Shown here: piece by piece, positions 38,417-48,160 of the stretch
Position numbering within the stretch: the first letter of the stretch is position 1
Layout of the letters: every line of letters starts with the position of its first letter
Source of the DNA: Ruminococcus sp.
Lineage (GTDB): Bacteria > Bacillota > Clostridia > Oscillospirales > Ruminococcaceae
DNA: 64,000 nt
Direction: 5' to 3'
NCBI GenBank assembly: GCA_015066875.1
Contig: SVNM01000002.1
Span: 23,868 to 87,867 of the forward strand
Program-made: the position numbers and the translations under genes
Notes under the pieces: generated by a model
Told to the model about the DNA's origin: nothing
Databases searched by the model: none
Seen by the model: only the letters and a program-made list of their open reading frames with translations

Positions 38417-39376
38417 ATGTATAACGAAATCAGACTTGAAAAAGGACTTTATAATCTCAGCGGTAAAAGCTTTACTTCAGCTCTTGAAGAGCTTGACCCC
38501 TCTTCTGCTTACTGCGGAACACCTCTTGAAAAGCTTGATGCCTATGAGCGTCAGCTTAAGCGCTTCAACATCAGAATTTCAGGCCCTGAGTGTGACCGCG
38601 TTGAAAAATTCTTCTCTTCAACAGAATCTGCCGTACTCTTCCCCGAATTCATCGCCCGCAATATCAGAAAGGGCTTTGATGAGACAGTTATGTCTTCTGT
38701 ATGCGCAGTAAAGACCGTCTGTGGCTGTGGACAGTATCTTGGCTGTACTCTTGATGACAGCGCAGAGTATATTACTTCTCAGGAAGGCTCAGTTCTGCCC
38801 TCTGCTTCAGTAAGAGAAAGCGATACCGCTACTGTGCTTGCCAAGTACGGCAGACTTATCAGCGCTTCATACGAAGCTGTACGTCAGCAGAGACTTGACG
38901 TTTTCGGAGTTATGCTCAGAAGCATCGGCGTAAAACTTGCCTCTTCAGTAACTAAAAAGGCTGTTGAAATCCTTGCAGGCGATACAGCTTCAATCACAAC
39001 AGCTTCTCTTACCTACGCTGACCTTGCAAAGCTTTACGGCGAGTTCAACTGCTTTGATATGAACACAATTATCGTATCTCCCGCAGTTGCTTCAAATATT
39101 ATTGCTATGGAACAGCTTTCGGATACTACTGCCGATAAGGACGGCAAGCTTATGCTTCCCTTCGGCTGTGAGCTTGTAAAGACCTCTTCTGCCGATGACA
39201 ACAAGATTATCGGTATCGACAGAAACTTTGCCCTTGAGTTCATCACAAGCTCTGACCTTGTTATGGAGACTGATAAGCTCATCGACCGCCAGCTTGACCA
39301 GATCACTGTTTCTATCACCTGCGGTTTCAGAAAGCTTACTCCTGACGCTGTCAAGGTGCTTGAAATCACTGCCTGA
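38417..39376 (+). CDS. Phage major capsid protein (HK97-like, XkdG-like)
   Basis: TDNTATV-like SVRESDTATVLAKYGRLISASYEAVRQQRLDVFG...MNTIIVSPAVASNIIAMEQ; position after portal; RBS ggagg. Confidence 0.7.
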   Translation: MYNEIRLEKGLYNLSGKSFTSALEELDPSSAYCGTPLEKLDAYERQLKRFNIRISGPECDRVEKFFSSTESAVLFPEFIARNIRKGFDETVMSSVCAVKTVCGCGQYLGCTLDDSAEYITSQEGSVLPSASVRESDTATVLAKYGRLISASYEAVRQQRLDVFGVMLRSIGVKLASSVTKKAVEILAGDTASITTASLTYADLAKLYGEFNCFDMNTIIVSPAVASNIIAMEQLSDTTADKDGKLMLPFGCELVKTSSADDNKIIGIDRNFALEFITSSDLVMETDKLIDRQLDQITVSITCGFRKLTPDAVKVLEITA

Positions 39377-39394
39377 TATTATTCTTGATTACGG

Positions 39395-39428
39395 CGAAGG
39401 AGCTTCAATGCTCCTTCTGCCATTTTTT
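39395..39428 (+). terminator. Intra-operon intrinsic terminator right after the capsid gene
   Basis: CGAAGGAGCttcaatGCTCCTTCTGCCATTTTTT. Confidence 0.7.
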
Positions 39429-39439
39429 AGGAGGTTTTT

Positions 39440-40294
39440 ATGATCAACAATCAGCTTGAAAAAATCAACAGGTTAACACGCCGTCCCCTTACTGCCGATG
39501 AGGTCTATATTTTCAGCGTTGTGCTCTGCGATAACGAAACAGACCGCGACTGTGAATGTTTCTCAGATGAAGCCTTAAGCCAGCTTCAGAAGCTTTTTAT
39601 CGGCAAAACAGGCATTTCAGACCACGATCCCAGGGCTTCTAACCAGAATGCAAGAATTTTCGATACTGAGCTTGTTACAGATGACTCACGCACAACTAAA
39701 AACGGCAAGCCCTACAAGTATCTCAAGGCTTCTGTCTATATGGTGAGAACTGATGAAAACCGCTCGCTTATTGCTGAAATCGACGGCGGAATTAAGAAAG
39801 AGGTAAGCATTTCCTGTTCAGCTTCAAGAAAAATCTGCTCAGTCTGTGGCTGTGACAAGACAAAAACAGGCTGTGCTCACGTTAAAGGCAAGACCTATAA
39901 CGGAAAGCTTTGCCACACCATTCTCGATAACATCACCGACGCTTATGAGTGGAGCTTTGTTGCTGTGCCCGCTCAGATTTCTGCCGGAGTTACAAAGAAG
40001 CTCAGCTTTGACGAGAATGTTCAGTCTGCTTCGCCCTCCTCTGACGCTGTTGCCGATATCAAGGCGTGCAATGATGAGCTCAGACGCGATATCTGCCGTC
40101 TTGCTTTTTTTGCCGGAGGAAAAACTGCCTCTGATACAGCCGTGATATCCGCAGAAAATCTCACAACAAAACAGCTTATAGCAATGAAAAAGTCCTTTGA
40201 GGAAAAGCTTAACGGCGTTTCCTGTGAGATACAGCTCTATTCGGGAGTAAACAGCTCTGACAACGGCTCACAGGACGCTTTTTCAATGAAATAG
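39440..40294 (+). CDS. Prohead protease/XkdF-like phage protein
   Basis: KEVSISCSASRKICSVCGCDKTKTGCAHVKGKTYNGKLCHTILDNITDAYEWSFVAVPAQISAGV, typical of phage prohead-protease-like proteins. Confidence 0.6.
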   Translation: MINNQLEKINRLTRRPLTADEVYIFSVVLCDNETDRDCECFSDEALSQLQKLFIGKTGISDHDPRASNQNARIFDTELVTDDSRTTKNGKPYKYLKASVYMVRTDENRSLIAEIDGGIKKEVSISCSASRKICSVCGCDKTKTGCAHVKGKTYNGKLCHTILDNITDAYEWSFVAVPAQISAGVTKKLSFDENVQSASPSSDAVADIKACNDELRRDICRLAFFAGGKTASDTAVISAENLTTKQLIAMKKSFEEKLNGVSCEIQLYSGVNSSDNGSQDAFSMK

Positions 40295-40308
40295 GAGGTG
40301 CTTTCTAT

Positions 40309-40689
40309 ATGAATTTTGAAGCTGTAAAGGCTCTTTTTGCTCTTTTTACAGGCCTTGAGGATACGGAAAAGTATCTGCCCATTCTGAACTTCGCCGTAAG
40401 GGAGACAACTGATATGCTTGCTTCGCCCAAGTACGCTTCAGACAGCCGTATCGAGTTTCTCTGCGCTTCTGTGGCAAATTACCGATTTGCTCAGATTGAA
40501 TCTGCACGAGGCTACACTCAGTCCACCTATGCAGGAAATATCTCTGCTGTGAAAAAAGACAGCGGAGCTCTTAAATATGCCTGTGACCTTGTGAAAGACT
40601 ATATGACAGTTTGCAGAAGTCTTCTGAAAACCTCGGATTTTGTGTTTATCAGCTCTGACACGCAAGCGTATGACGCAGAGGAGGTTTAA
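40309..40689 (+). CDS. Putative phage head-tail connector
   Basis: 126 aa; position in the head operon. Confidence 0.45.
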   Translation: MNFEAVKALFALFTGLEDTEKYLPILNFAVRETTDMLASPKYASDSRIEFLCASVANYRFAQIESARGYTQSTYAGNISAVKKDSGALKYACDLVKDYMTVCRSLLKTSDFVFISSDTQAYDAEEV

Positions 40690-40693
40690 GTTT

Positions 40694-41101
40694 ATGATTA
40701 AGGATATACTCAATCAGATAAGTTCATCTCTTTCATCTTTCGGAGTTAACAGCGTTTACACTGCCTTTGACAATATTCCCATAAGCAAGAAGGAATCACG
40801 CTATATCGTGGTTTCCGTTGACAGCTTTGAAACTGCTTCGCCTATTTTTTCAGACCTTAGCATTTTCCTTCCCTATAAGGCTGTAGCAGAGCTTTCTGTG
40901 ATTGCTCCCTGTACGTCTTCTCTTGCAGAGCTTTACGATTATTTCGATTCAAAGCTTCTTCCTCTTATGGACAAGCTTGGCTCGCTTACAAGTGCTCTCA
41001 GGGGAGTTTCAATGAAGTATGACTCCAACATAAACCGCCTTGTTATGAAAATTCAGCTTTCCGTTTCAGGCATTTCACGTATCGAAAGGAGCGATGTGTA
41101 A
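40694..41101 (+). CDS. Putative phage head closure/tail completion protein
   Basis: Start ATG 40694; position and size. Confidence 0.4.
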   Translation: MIKDILNQISSSLSSFGVNSVYTAFDNIPISKKESRYIVVSVDSFETASPIFSDLSIFLPYKAVAELSVIAPCTSSLAELYDYFDSKLLPLMDKLGSLTSALRGVSMKYDSNINRLVMKIQLSVSGISRIERSDV

Positions 41102-41102
41102 T

Positions 41103-41504
41103 ATGACCGCCCAGAATTACGACTCGGTAACTCTCAGAAAGGCATATCCCGTGCGTGTGGGAGATTTCGTTATGTACTGCGAAAGCTTCAGGGCTGAGGG
41201 CACAGCTGATTTCTCTCAGCAGTCTACGGTAAACGGTGATACGGTTATCTCGTCATCTGCAAGAAGAGCTCTTAAAATCACTGTAAAGGGCAGAATTATC
41301 GACGTTTATCAGCCACTTAGAATTATCCTCAAAACCGACAGCTTTCAGTCTGCGGGAGGTAAATGCAATGTAGAGTACCGTGGACTCGTCTTTAATCAGT
41401 GCAGTGTGGAAAACTTCATTGCCGAGGATAAGGGTGACGATTACATCTATGCTACAATAACTCTGCTTACTTCCGATACTGCCCACGAAAAAGAGGTGAG
41501 CTGA
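41103..41504 (+). CDS. Putative phage structural protein
   Basis: Start ATG 41103, overlapping stop/start spacing with neighbours. Confidence 0.4.
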   Translation: MTAQNYDSVTLRKAYPVRVGDFVMYCESFRAEGTADFSQQSTVNGDTVISSSARRALKITVKGRIIDVYQPLRIILKTDSFQSAGGKCNVEYRGLVFNQCSVENFIAEDKGDDYIYATITLLTSDTAHEKEVS

Positions 41505-41505
41505 T

Positions 41506-42432
41506 ATGAACGTCAGGCTTGTTCTTATTAAAACCGACGGCTCTCAGATAACCGAAAACAATATCCTTTCCTTTACCTTCAGGAAAGAGATGTACCTTGC
41601 CTATACTTTGCTCAATGCACGTTTTATGGCTGAAAACGCGGACCTTTCCGATATCGCTCAGGTGCTTTTTTATGCCGGTGAAAAGCTTATTCATCACGGT
41701 CTGCTTGACTCTGCAAGACTCTCACGCAATGAGGCGGGAAGCTTCGTTTCCCTTTCTTCAAGAGGCTTTACCTCTCAGCTTTGCCAGAATCAGATTGAGC
41801 CCGGTCTTGTGGATAATATCTCCGTCAACACTCTTATGGACGGCTACTATGCCCTTCCCTTTGTGACTCACGAGGATAATTCCGACACAAGCAGTTATAT
41901 CTACATCAGGAATAACTCAACTATGTGGGACGGAATTGTAAACCTTTCCTGTAAGCTTACAGGGATTTATCCCTACATAAGAGGTACAAACTGCGTGAGA
42001 ATTACCGATGAGCAGTCGCCCGCAAGCTTCACCTACACTGATGACAATATCATTGAATCGGGCGTTGATGAAGAGTACAAAGCGCTTCTCAGCCATTTTC
42101 ATATGTCTGATATCAACGGGGATTTCGGTGTATATTACCTTGAAAATCAGTCAGCTCTTGCCCATAACATAGTCCGCCACAAATTTTTCGAGCTCGATAT
42201 GCAGTTTCTTTACAATCCCTCTCAGGCTCTTGATTACAGAAGCAAGTATTCCTCAAGAGCAAGCAAGTGCTGTTATGTAAAGTACTCAGGCTACAACGGC
42301 GAGGACCTTTCTGATGTTATGTCCTTCGGTGAGCTTGAAAACGTGCGTATCTGCAGAATTATCATACACGGCGACAGCAATGGCATTACCACCGAAACAG
42401 GCACCTTCTTTGACGGCTTCCGCCAGCAGTAA
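41506..42432 (+). CDS. Putative phage baseplate hub/late control D-like (XkdQ-like) protein
   Basis: 308 aa; RLVLIKTDGSQITENNILSFTFRKE...SVNTLMDGYY...FTYTDDNIIESGVDEEYKALLSHFHM pattern similar to hub proteins. Confidence 0.5.
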   Translation: MNVRLVLIKTDGSQITENNILSFTFRKEMYLAYTLLNARFMAENADLSDIAQVLFYAGEKLIHHGLLDSARLSRNEAGSFVSLSSRGFTSQLCQNQIEPGLVDNISVNTLMDGYYALPFVTHEDNSDTSSYIYIRNNSTMWDGIVNLSCKLTGIYPYIRGTNCVRITDEQSPASFTYTDDNIIESGVDEEYKALLSHFHMSDINGDFGVYYLENQSALAHNIVRHKFFELDMQFLYNPSQALDYRSKYSSRASKCCYVKYSGYNGEDLSDVMSFGELENVRICRIIIHGDSNGITTETGTFFDGFRQQ

Positions 42433-42492
42433 CATAAGCTCTGCCGTTTTCATATAATATGGTATCAGATATTTTTTCTACGGAGCTATTAT

Positions 42493-42729
42493 ATGAAAGA
42501 TTTATGTTCCCTCAGTTCGCTTACAGAGGGCGGAAAATGCATTGTCCGCAGACTTTCCGACGATGTGAAAATGAGAAATCGTCTTTCTTCCCTCGGTCTT
42601 ATCGAAGGCACCTGTGTTACCTGTATGATGAAAAGCTTTTCCGGCGACCTTTCCGCCTTTCTTATCCGCGGAGCTGTTATCGCCCTTCGCAATAAAGACT
42701 CTGAAAAAATTATGGCAGAGCCTATATAA
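42493..42729 (+). CDS. FeoA-domain protein
   Basis: 78 aa; SLTEGGKCIVRRLSDDVKMRNRLSSLGLIEGTCVTCMMKSFSGDLSAFLIRGAVIALRNKDSEKI. Confidence 0.85.
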   Translation: MKDLCSLSSLTEGGKCIVRRLSDDVKMRNRLSSLGLIEGTCVTCMMKSFSGDLSAFLIRGAVIALRNKDSEKIMAEPI

Positions 42730-42735
42730 TAATTA

Positions 42736-42776
42736 AAAGCCGTATTCTCACTGTTATGTGGAGAATACGGCTTTTT
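42736..42776. terminator. Bidirectional intrinsic terminator
   Basis: AAAAGCCGTATTCTCactgttatgtgGAGAATACGGCTTTTT. Confidence 0.85.
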
Positions 42777-42803
42777 CTGCTTATTAATGTATCCGTTATG
42801 CGA

Positions 42804-44561
42804 TTATGCAAGCTTGTTGCTGATTGCATACTGTGCTGAGTAGCTTCTGTACTTATCAAAGTATTCTGTGCTGTCGTTACGGATATCACGAAGTCCCTCG
42901 TGAAGATTGATATCGTTGTGTGCTGATTCGATTACACAGCCCGCAATATTTGAACAGTGGTCGGAAATACGCTCAAGATTGTGGAGAAGGTCTGACCATA
43001 CAAAGCCCGCTTCAATAGAGCAGTTACCCTGCTGAAGTCTTACAATATGGTTTGTTCTGAGACGCTCCTTGATATCGTCGATAACCTGCTCAAGAGGCTC
43101 TACGCAGTATGCGGATTCAAAGTCGTTTTCGGCAAATGCCTTCTGTGTAAGGTCGATTATCTCCTTGACAGCCTTTACCATTACGTCAAATTCCTTCTGA
43201 GCTTCTGCTGTAAAGACAATATCCTTCATTCTCAGCTCTTCGGCAGACTCGATAATGTTTACGCTGTGGTCTGAAATTCTTTCAAAATCGCCTATCATCT
43301 TGAACAGCTTTGTTGATTCAAGAGCGTCGCTTTCTGTAGCACGGTATCTGCCGAGCTTTACAAGGAAGGAACCTATGATATCCTCGTAATGATCGGTTTT
43401 ATTCTCGATTTCTCTGATTTCAGATGCCTTTTCGTCATCGTAGTTATCAAGCATTTCAAGGCTTGTTTTAAGTCCGTCTATAGCTAAAGTTCCCATTTCG
43501 TTTACTATCTCGTTGCAACGTCCGAGAGCGATGGGAGGCGTTGCAAGAAGTCTTTCGTCGAGCACAACAGCTTTTTCAGCTGAATCTGTTTCAGGAATAA
43601 GCTTGTATGCAATTTTCTCAAGAAGTCCTGACATAGGAAGGAGAAGCGCTGTACAAAGCACATTGAATATTGAATGACATACAGCTATTCCGAAAAGCGT
43701 TGCAGATTCACCGAGAAGTGCAGGATTAATTACTGCCTTTACAATGCTGAATACTATAAGCCATACTACTGTTCCCACAACGTTGAATGAAAGATGTACT
43801 AAAGCTGCACGTCTTGCGTTTTTGTTTGCTCCTACAGATGAAAGAAGGGCAGTAACACAAGTTCCGATATTCTGTCCCATAATAATCGGGATAGTTGCAC
43901 CGTAGGTTACACAGCCTGTAACTGCAAGCGCCTGAAGAATACCTACTGAAGCCGAGCTTGACTGGATAATTGCTGTGAGTACTGCACCTGCAAGCACGCC
44001 GAGGACAGGGTTTGTGAACATTACAAAGAGATTTGTGAATTCAGGAACATCGCGAAGTCCCGCTACAGCACCTGACATAGCGTCCATACCGAACATAAGT
44101 GTTGCGAAACCGAGAAGGATTGTTCCGATATCGTTTTTCTTGCTGTCCTTGCAGAACATATAGAAAATAATACCGATAAGTGCAAGTACAGGGGTAAACG
44201 ATGTGGGCTTCAAAAGCTGTACAACGGGATTGTCGCTGTCAATTCCGCCAAGACTTAAAATCCACGCTGTTACTGTTGTACCAACGTTTGCTCCCATAAT
44301 TACGTTAATTGCCTGTTTTAAAGTCATAATTCCAGAGTTTACAAAGCCTACTACCATTACTGTTGTAGCAGATGAGCTCTGGATTACGGCTGTTACGCCA
44401 AGACCTGTAAGAAATCCTGTTGCTTTGTTTTTGGTAAGCTTGCCGAGAATATCTCTCAGTTTTCCGCCTGCGCTTCTTTCAAGCGCCTGGCCCATAACGT
44501 TCATTCCGAACAAAAAGAGACATAAGCCTCCCACAAGACTTAAGGCATCGAATATTGTCAT
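42804..44561 (-). CDS. Na/Pi cotransporter family protein (NptA-like) with PhoU-like C-terminus
   Basis: 585 aa; GLCLFLFGMNVMGQALERSAGGKLRDIL; repeated QSSSATTVMVVGFVN / QSSSASVGILQ motifs. Confidence 0.93.
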   Translation of the reverse strand: MTIFDALSLVGGLCLFLFGMNVMGQALERSAGGKLRDILGKLTKNKATGFLTGLGVTAVIQSSSATTVMVVGFVNSGIMTLKQAINVIMGANVGTTVTAWILSLGGIDSDNPVVQLLKPTSFTPVLALIGIIFYMFCKDSKKNDIGTILLGFATLMFGMDAMSGAVAGLRDVPEFTNLFVMFTNPVLGVLAGAVLTAIIQSSSASVGILQALAVTGCVTYGATIPIIMGQNIGTCVTALLSSVGANKNARRAALVHLSFNVVGTVVWLIVFSIVKAVINPALLGESATLFGIAVCHSIFNVLCTALLLPMSGLLEKIAYKLIPETDSAEKAVVLDERLLATPPIALGRCNEIVNEMGTLAIDGLKTSLEMLDNYDDEKASEIREIENKTDHYEDIIGSFLVKLGRYRATESDALESTKLFKMIGDFERISDHSVNIIESAEELRMKDIVFTAEAQKEFDVMVKAVKEIIDLTQKAFAENDFESAYCVEPLEQVIDDIKERLRTNHIVRLQQGNCSIEAGFVWSDLLHNLERISDHCSNIAGCVIESAHNDINLHEGLRDIRNDSTEYFDKYRSYSAQYAISNKLA

Positions 44562-44647
44562 AACTTTCTTCCTTTCAAAATTTACATTGTTTTTTCAAAC
44601 CTTTAACATTATAGCACAAAGCGGGTAAAGATGCGGTAAAGAAAAAG

Positions 44648-44676
44648 CGTCCGTGCTGTTTTTCACGGACGCTCAT
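44648..44676 (-). terminator. Intrinsic terminator
   Basis: Minus strand GAGCGTCCGTGaaaaacagCACGGACGCTTTTTCTTT. Confidence 0.8.
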
Positions 44677-44684
44677 AATATTAA

Positions 44685-45383
44685 TCATTTGTCTGAAAAA
44701 TTCATCTTATATCCCACGCCAAGCTCGTTTGCTATGTAATTGCTTCCGCCCGGCACCGAGCCTATCTTTTTGCGGATATTCGCCATATTCACCTGAAGCT
44801 TCTTTACGCTTCCCATATCGTTATAGCCCCATATTGCCGATACTATTGCGGTATATGTCATTACCTTTCCGCAGTGCTGAGAAAGCAGGGCGATTATATT
44901 GTACTCTGTCTGGGTGAGCTTTATTTCCTTTCCGTCTATGGTTACGGTTCTTGCGTCGTAATCTATTGTAAGTCCGCCTGTGGTAAAGGTACTGTTCTGT
45001 ACGGATCTGCGTGTATTTCTCAGAGCAGACCTTACACGTGCAGAAAACTCTGCCGAACCAAAGGGCTTTGTTACGTAGTCGTTTGCTCCGCCGTCAAGAG
45101 CTCTTACCTTATCGTATTCATCGTTTCTTGCAGAAAGAATTATGACGGGCACCGATGAGGTTTTTCTTATATCTCTGAGAATTTCCATTCCGTCGCCATC
45201 GGGAAGTCCCAGATCAAGCACCACAAGATCGGGATTATGGGAAAGGAACATCATCTTTCCGTTTTTACAGCTGTCTGCGGTAATAACACTGAACTCGCCC
45301 GTTTCAAGAAGAGTGCAGACAAATGTGCGTATATTTTCCTCATCTTCTATCAGAAGAATTTTGTATTTATTACTCATAAACAA
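44685..45383 (-). CDS. KdpE-like response regulator
   Basis: YKILLIEDEENIRTFVCTLLE...GGANDYVTKPFGSAEFSARVRSALR. Confidence 0.9.
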   Translation of the reverse strand: MFMSNKYKILLIEDEENIRTFVCTLLETGEFSVITADSCKNGKMMFLSHNPDLVVLDLGLPDGDGMEILRDIRKTSSVPVIILSARNDEYDKVRALDGGANDYVTKPFGSAEFSARVRSALRNTRRSVQNSTFTTGGLTIDYDARTVTIDGKEIKLTQTEYNIIALLSQHCGKVMTYTAIVSAIWGYNDMGSVKKLQVNMANIRKKIGSVPGGSNYIANELGVGYKMNFSDK

Positions 45384-46429
45384 TCCGCCTCCTCAATATC
45401 AAGGGTAAATCGGAACACTGCTCCGCCACCTCGCTTGTTTTTTGCTGTTATCTCTCCGCCGTGAGCCTTTATAATTGTAGCACAGACAGAAAGTCCTATT
45501 CCGCTGTTGCGCTTTGTATCTGTAGGAGCTGTACTGCTTCCGTGAATTCCCGTGAATATCCCCTTAAGCCTTTCGGGAGCTATTCCACAGCCGTTATCTG
45601 AAATTTCAAACACAGCCTTTTTCTCCTCAACCCAGACCTTGAATAATATCTCGGTCATTCCCTGCGCGTGGTTTATGGCATTATTGAGAATGTTGAATAT
45701 CACCTGCTGTATAAGAAGCGGGTCCATAGGCACAATAACAAAGTCATCGGGCATTTCAAGCTTTACGGGTATCTGCGGGAAATTTCCGCTGAATTTTCTC
45801 AATACAGCGTCAACAAGCTCGTCAAGCACTATGGGAGTCTTGTTAAGCTCTACATTACCGCTGTCAAGCCTTGTTACTGAAAGTAGATTTTCAACCATTC
45901 CCGTAAGCCACTCAGAATCTTCCTTTATTCCGCACAGAAGCCTGATTTTCTGCTCATCTGAAAGGCTGTCGTAATTATCTATTATAGTAGAGCTTGAGCC
46001 GTATATGGTCGTAAGGGGCGTTCTCATATCGTGTGATACGGCACGCAGTAAATTTGCACGCATACTTTCCTTTTCGCTTTCCGCCTTGATAAAAGCCCTG
46101 TCACGCAGTCCTGTTGTGAGAACTCCCGTAACAAGAGCTACCACTATCATTATTACCGCAGAAACAATATTTTCAGTAGCAGTAAAGCAAAAGCTGAAAT
46201 ACGGAAAGTCAAAGGCAAAATTCACCGCAAGAACACTGACAACCGATGCGATAATTCCGTATATATAACCCTCTGTAAACGACGAAACAAGGAATACTCC
46301 CAGCACAAATACCGAGGGAATAAGTGTGCGGTTATCTAAAACAAAGTATATTCCCAGACTTGTAAGAAATGCTGTGCTTGTAATCAGAAACGTAAGCACT
46401 ATATTTTTTAATGTTGTCTTTTTCACCAT
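45374..46429 (-). CDS. Sensor histidine kinase with DUF4118/KdpD C-terminal-like architecture
   Basis: Four TMs, AVSHDMRTPLTTIYGSSSTI, NSGIGLSVCATIIKAHGG; start MVKKTTLK at CAT 46427-46429 with RBS ggtgggag. Confidence 0.9.
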   Translation of the reverse strand: MVKKTTLKNIVLTFLITSTAFLTSLGIYFVLDNRTLIPSVFVLGVFLVSSFTEGYIYGIIASVVSVLAVNFAFDFPYFSFCFTATENIVSAVIMIVVALVTGVLTTGLRDRAFIKAESEKESMRANLLRAVSHDMRTPLTTIYGSSSTIIDNYDSLSDEQKIRLLCGIKEDSEWLTGMVENLLSVTRLDSGNVELNKTPIVLDELVDAVLRKFSGNFPQIPVKLEMPDDFVIVPMDPLLIQQVIFNILNNAINHAQGMTEILFKVWVEEKKAVFEISDNGCGIAPERLKGIFTGIHGSSTAPTDTKRNSGIGLSVCATIIKAHGGEITAKNKRGGGAVFRFTLDIEEADCL

Positions 46430-46515
46430 AGCTCCCACCTTCACAGATTTTCACTTAAAATAAATATATCATATCTTCGCCAAAATTTCAACTAAGATTT
46501 ATGCCCGCACTGTAA

Positions 46516-46544
46516 TTGACTTGTACTTATTTTTTCTGTATAAT
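46516..46544 (+). promoter_or_regulatory. Promoter TTGACT-17-TATAAT
   Basis: TTGACT 46516-46521, TATAAT 46539-46544. Confidence 0.75.
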
Positions 46545-46576
46545 AAAGTTAACCTGTTTTTCGGAGGTGGAATTAT

Positions 46577-47332
46577 ATGAATAAACTGCTTGACAGCGTT
46601 ATGGACCTTGGCGAGCAGATGCTTATAAACGGCGGTGAGGTTCACAGAGTCGAGGATAGTCTCAAGCGTATTTTCAGCGCATATAACGCAGAACGTACCG
46701 ATGTTTTTATCATTACAAGCAGTATGGTGGTAACCGTTCACGATAAGGACGGCAATTCATATACTCAGACAAGACGTATTACAGATACGGGTACTGATTT
46801 TGAAAAGCTCCACCGTCTTAACGAGCTTTCAAGGAAAATATGCAGTGAAAGGCTTTCTGCTGAGGAAATCAAGACTGAGCTTGATAAAATCCCCTGCTGT
46901 CTGAAATATCCTCTGTGGCTTGAATTTCTCTGCTATGCTCTTATTTCGGGAATTTTCACCTTGTCTGTAGGAGGCGGTATTGCTGAAACTGTGGTATCAT
47001 TTCTGTCGGGTGTGCTTATCAGACTTGTTATTCTTGCCTGTGACAAATCCATAAACAGCAAAATTTTCGCTAAGTTTATCTCTGCATTTTTAGCCTCGGC
47101 TGTAGCTTATATCGCCTTCGGGATTGATCTGGTGCCCGCTGTTGACAGAATTATCATCGGCAATATTATGACTCTTGTTCCCGGTATCGGTATCACCAAT
47201 GCTCTGAGAGATCTTCTTGTGGGCGACAGTATGGCGGGACTTCTTCGTACTATTGAGGCAGTAATTACTGCTCTTGCAATCACTGCGGGATACTTTGCTG
47301 TGGTATTCCTTACAGGAGGTGCTCAGTTATGA
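46577..47332 (+). CDS. Threonine/serine exporter ThrE, N-terminal (DUF1212-type) subunit
   Basis: GEQMLINGGEVHRVEDSLKRI...LVPGIGITNALRDLLVGDSMAGLLR. Confidence 0.92.
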   Translation: MNKLLDSVMDLGEQMLINGGEVHRVEDSLKRIFSAYNAERTDVFIITSSMVVTVHDKDGNSYTQTRRITDTGTDFEKLHRLNELSRKICSERLSAEEIKTELDKIPCCLKYPLWLEFLCYALISGIFTLSVGGGIAETVVSFLSGVLIRLVILACDKSINSKIFAKFISAFLASAVAYIAFGIDLVPAVDRIIIGNIMTLVPGIGITNALRDLLVGDSMAGLLRTIEAVITALAITAGYFAVVFLTGGAQL

Positions 47333-47799
47333 CCTACGCTGAAATTATTAAAATCATCGCAGGACTGAGCGGTTCACTCTGCTTCGGTATCCTGTTCAAT
47401 ATGCACGGAAAAAAGCTTTACGCTTCTGCTTTCGGCGGACTTATGGCTTCGGTTCTTTCACTGATTATGGAAACTCCTGTTGCTGATGAGCCTGTACGAT
47501 ATTTTATGATTTCTGCCATTATCTCACTTTATTCCGAGATTATCGCACGTATCCTCAAGACTCCCGCAACACCTGTTATCACAACATCGCTTATTCCTCT
47601 TATTCCGGGAGGCTCGCTTTACTATACCATGTCCTATGCCTTTGAAAGCGACTTCAATATGTTCGTTGGCAAAGCATCAAGCACCCTTAAGCTCGCCTCT
47701 GCCCTTGCGCTGGGAATTATCCTCGTTACAACTGTTTTCCGCGTTGTAACCGCTAATCAGTGCGTTCAGCGGAAAAGTATACAGCATAATAAAAGCTGA
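47329..47799 (+). CDS. Threonine/serine exporter ThrE_2-type subunit
   Basis: ITTSLIPLIPGGSLYYTMSYAFESD; 4-nt overlap with the preceding gene. Confidence 0.9.
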   Translation: MTYAEIIKIIAGLSGSLCFGILFNMHGKKLYASAFGGLMASVLSLIMETPVADEPVRYFMISAIISLYSEIIARILKTPATPVITTSLIPLIPGGSLYYTMSYAFESDFNMFVGKASSTLKLASALALGIILVTTVFRVVTANQCVQRKSIQHNKS

Positions 47800-48160
47800 C
47801 GCTTAACAGCGATGCTCTAACAGGAGAATTTATACGTTTATTGAGGAAAACCCTTTTGAAAAAGTGTTTTCCTCAAACTCCTTTCCTAAAACTTTCAAGT
47901 TTTAATTTAAGCCCCATAGGGTGCACACATCAAGTAAAGAAGAAATTTAAAAATTTCTCCGTGTGTACCCTATGGGGCTTAAATTAGACTCAAAAGTCTT
48001 TGTAGGGGTGTGGGTGACTCCCCACAGTGTGGGGAGATGTCAGCGAAGCTGACAGAGGGGACGGGTGCCTGTCAGGCATAAACTTTCTTCAGAAAGGTTC
48101 CCCCACTAAATACATATATTCTCCTATTAAGAGTACCAACGTTAACGGTCAGCTTTTTTT
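47791..48160. mobile_element. Palindromic MITE-like element, copy C (inverted relative to D)
   Basis: Outer arms AAAAGCTGAC (47791-47800) / GTCAGCTTTTTTT (48148-48160); core IR TAATTTAAGCCCCATAGGG...CCCTATGGGGCTTAAATTA; module on the right. Confidence 0.8.
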
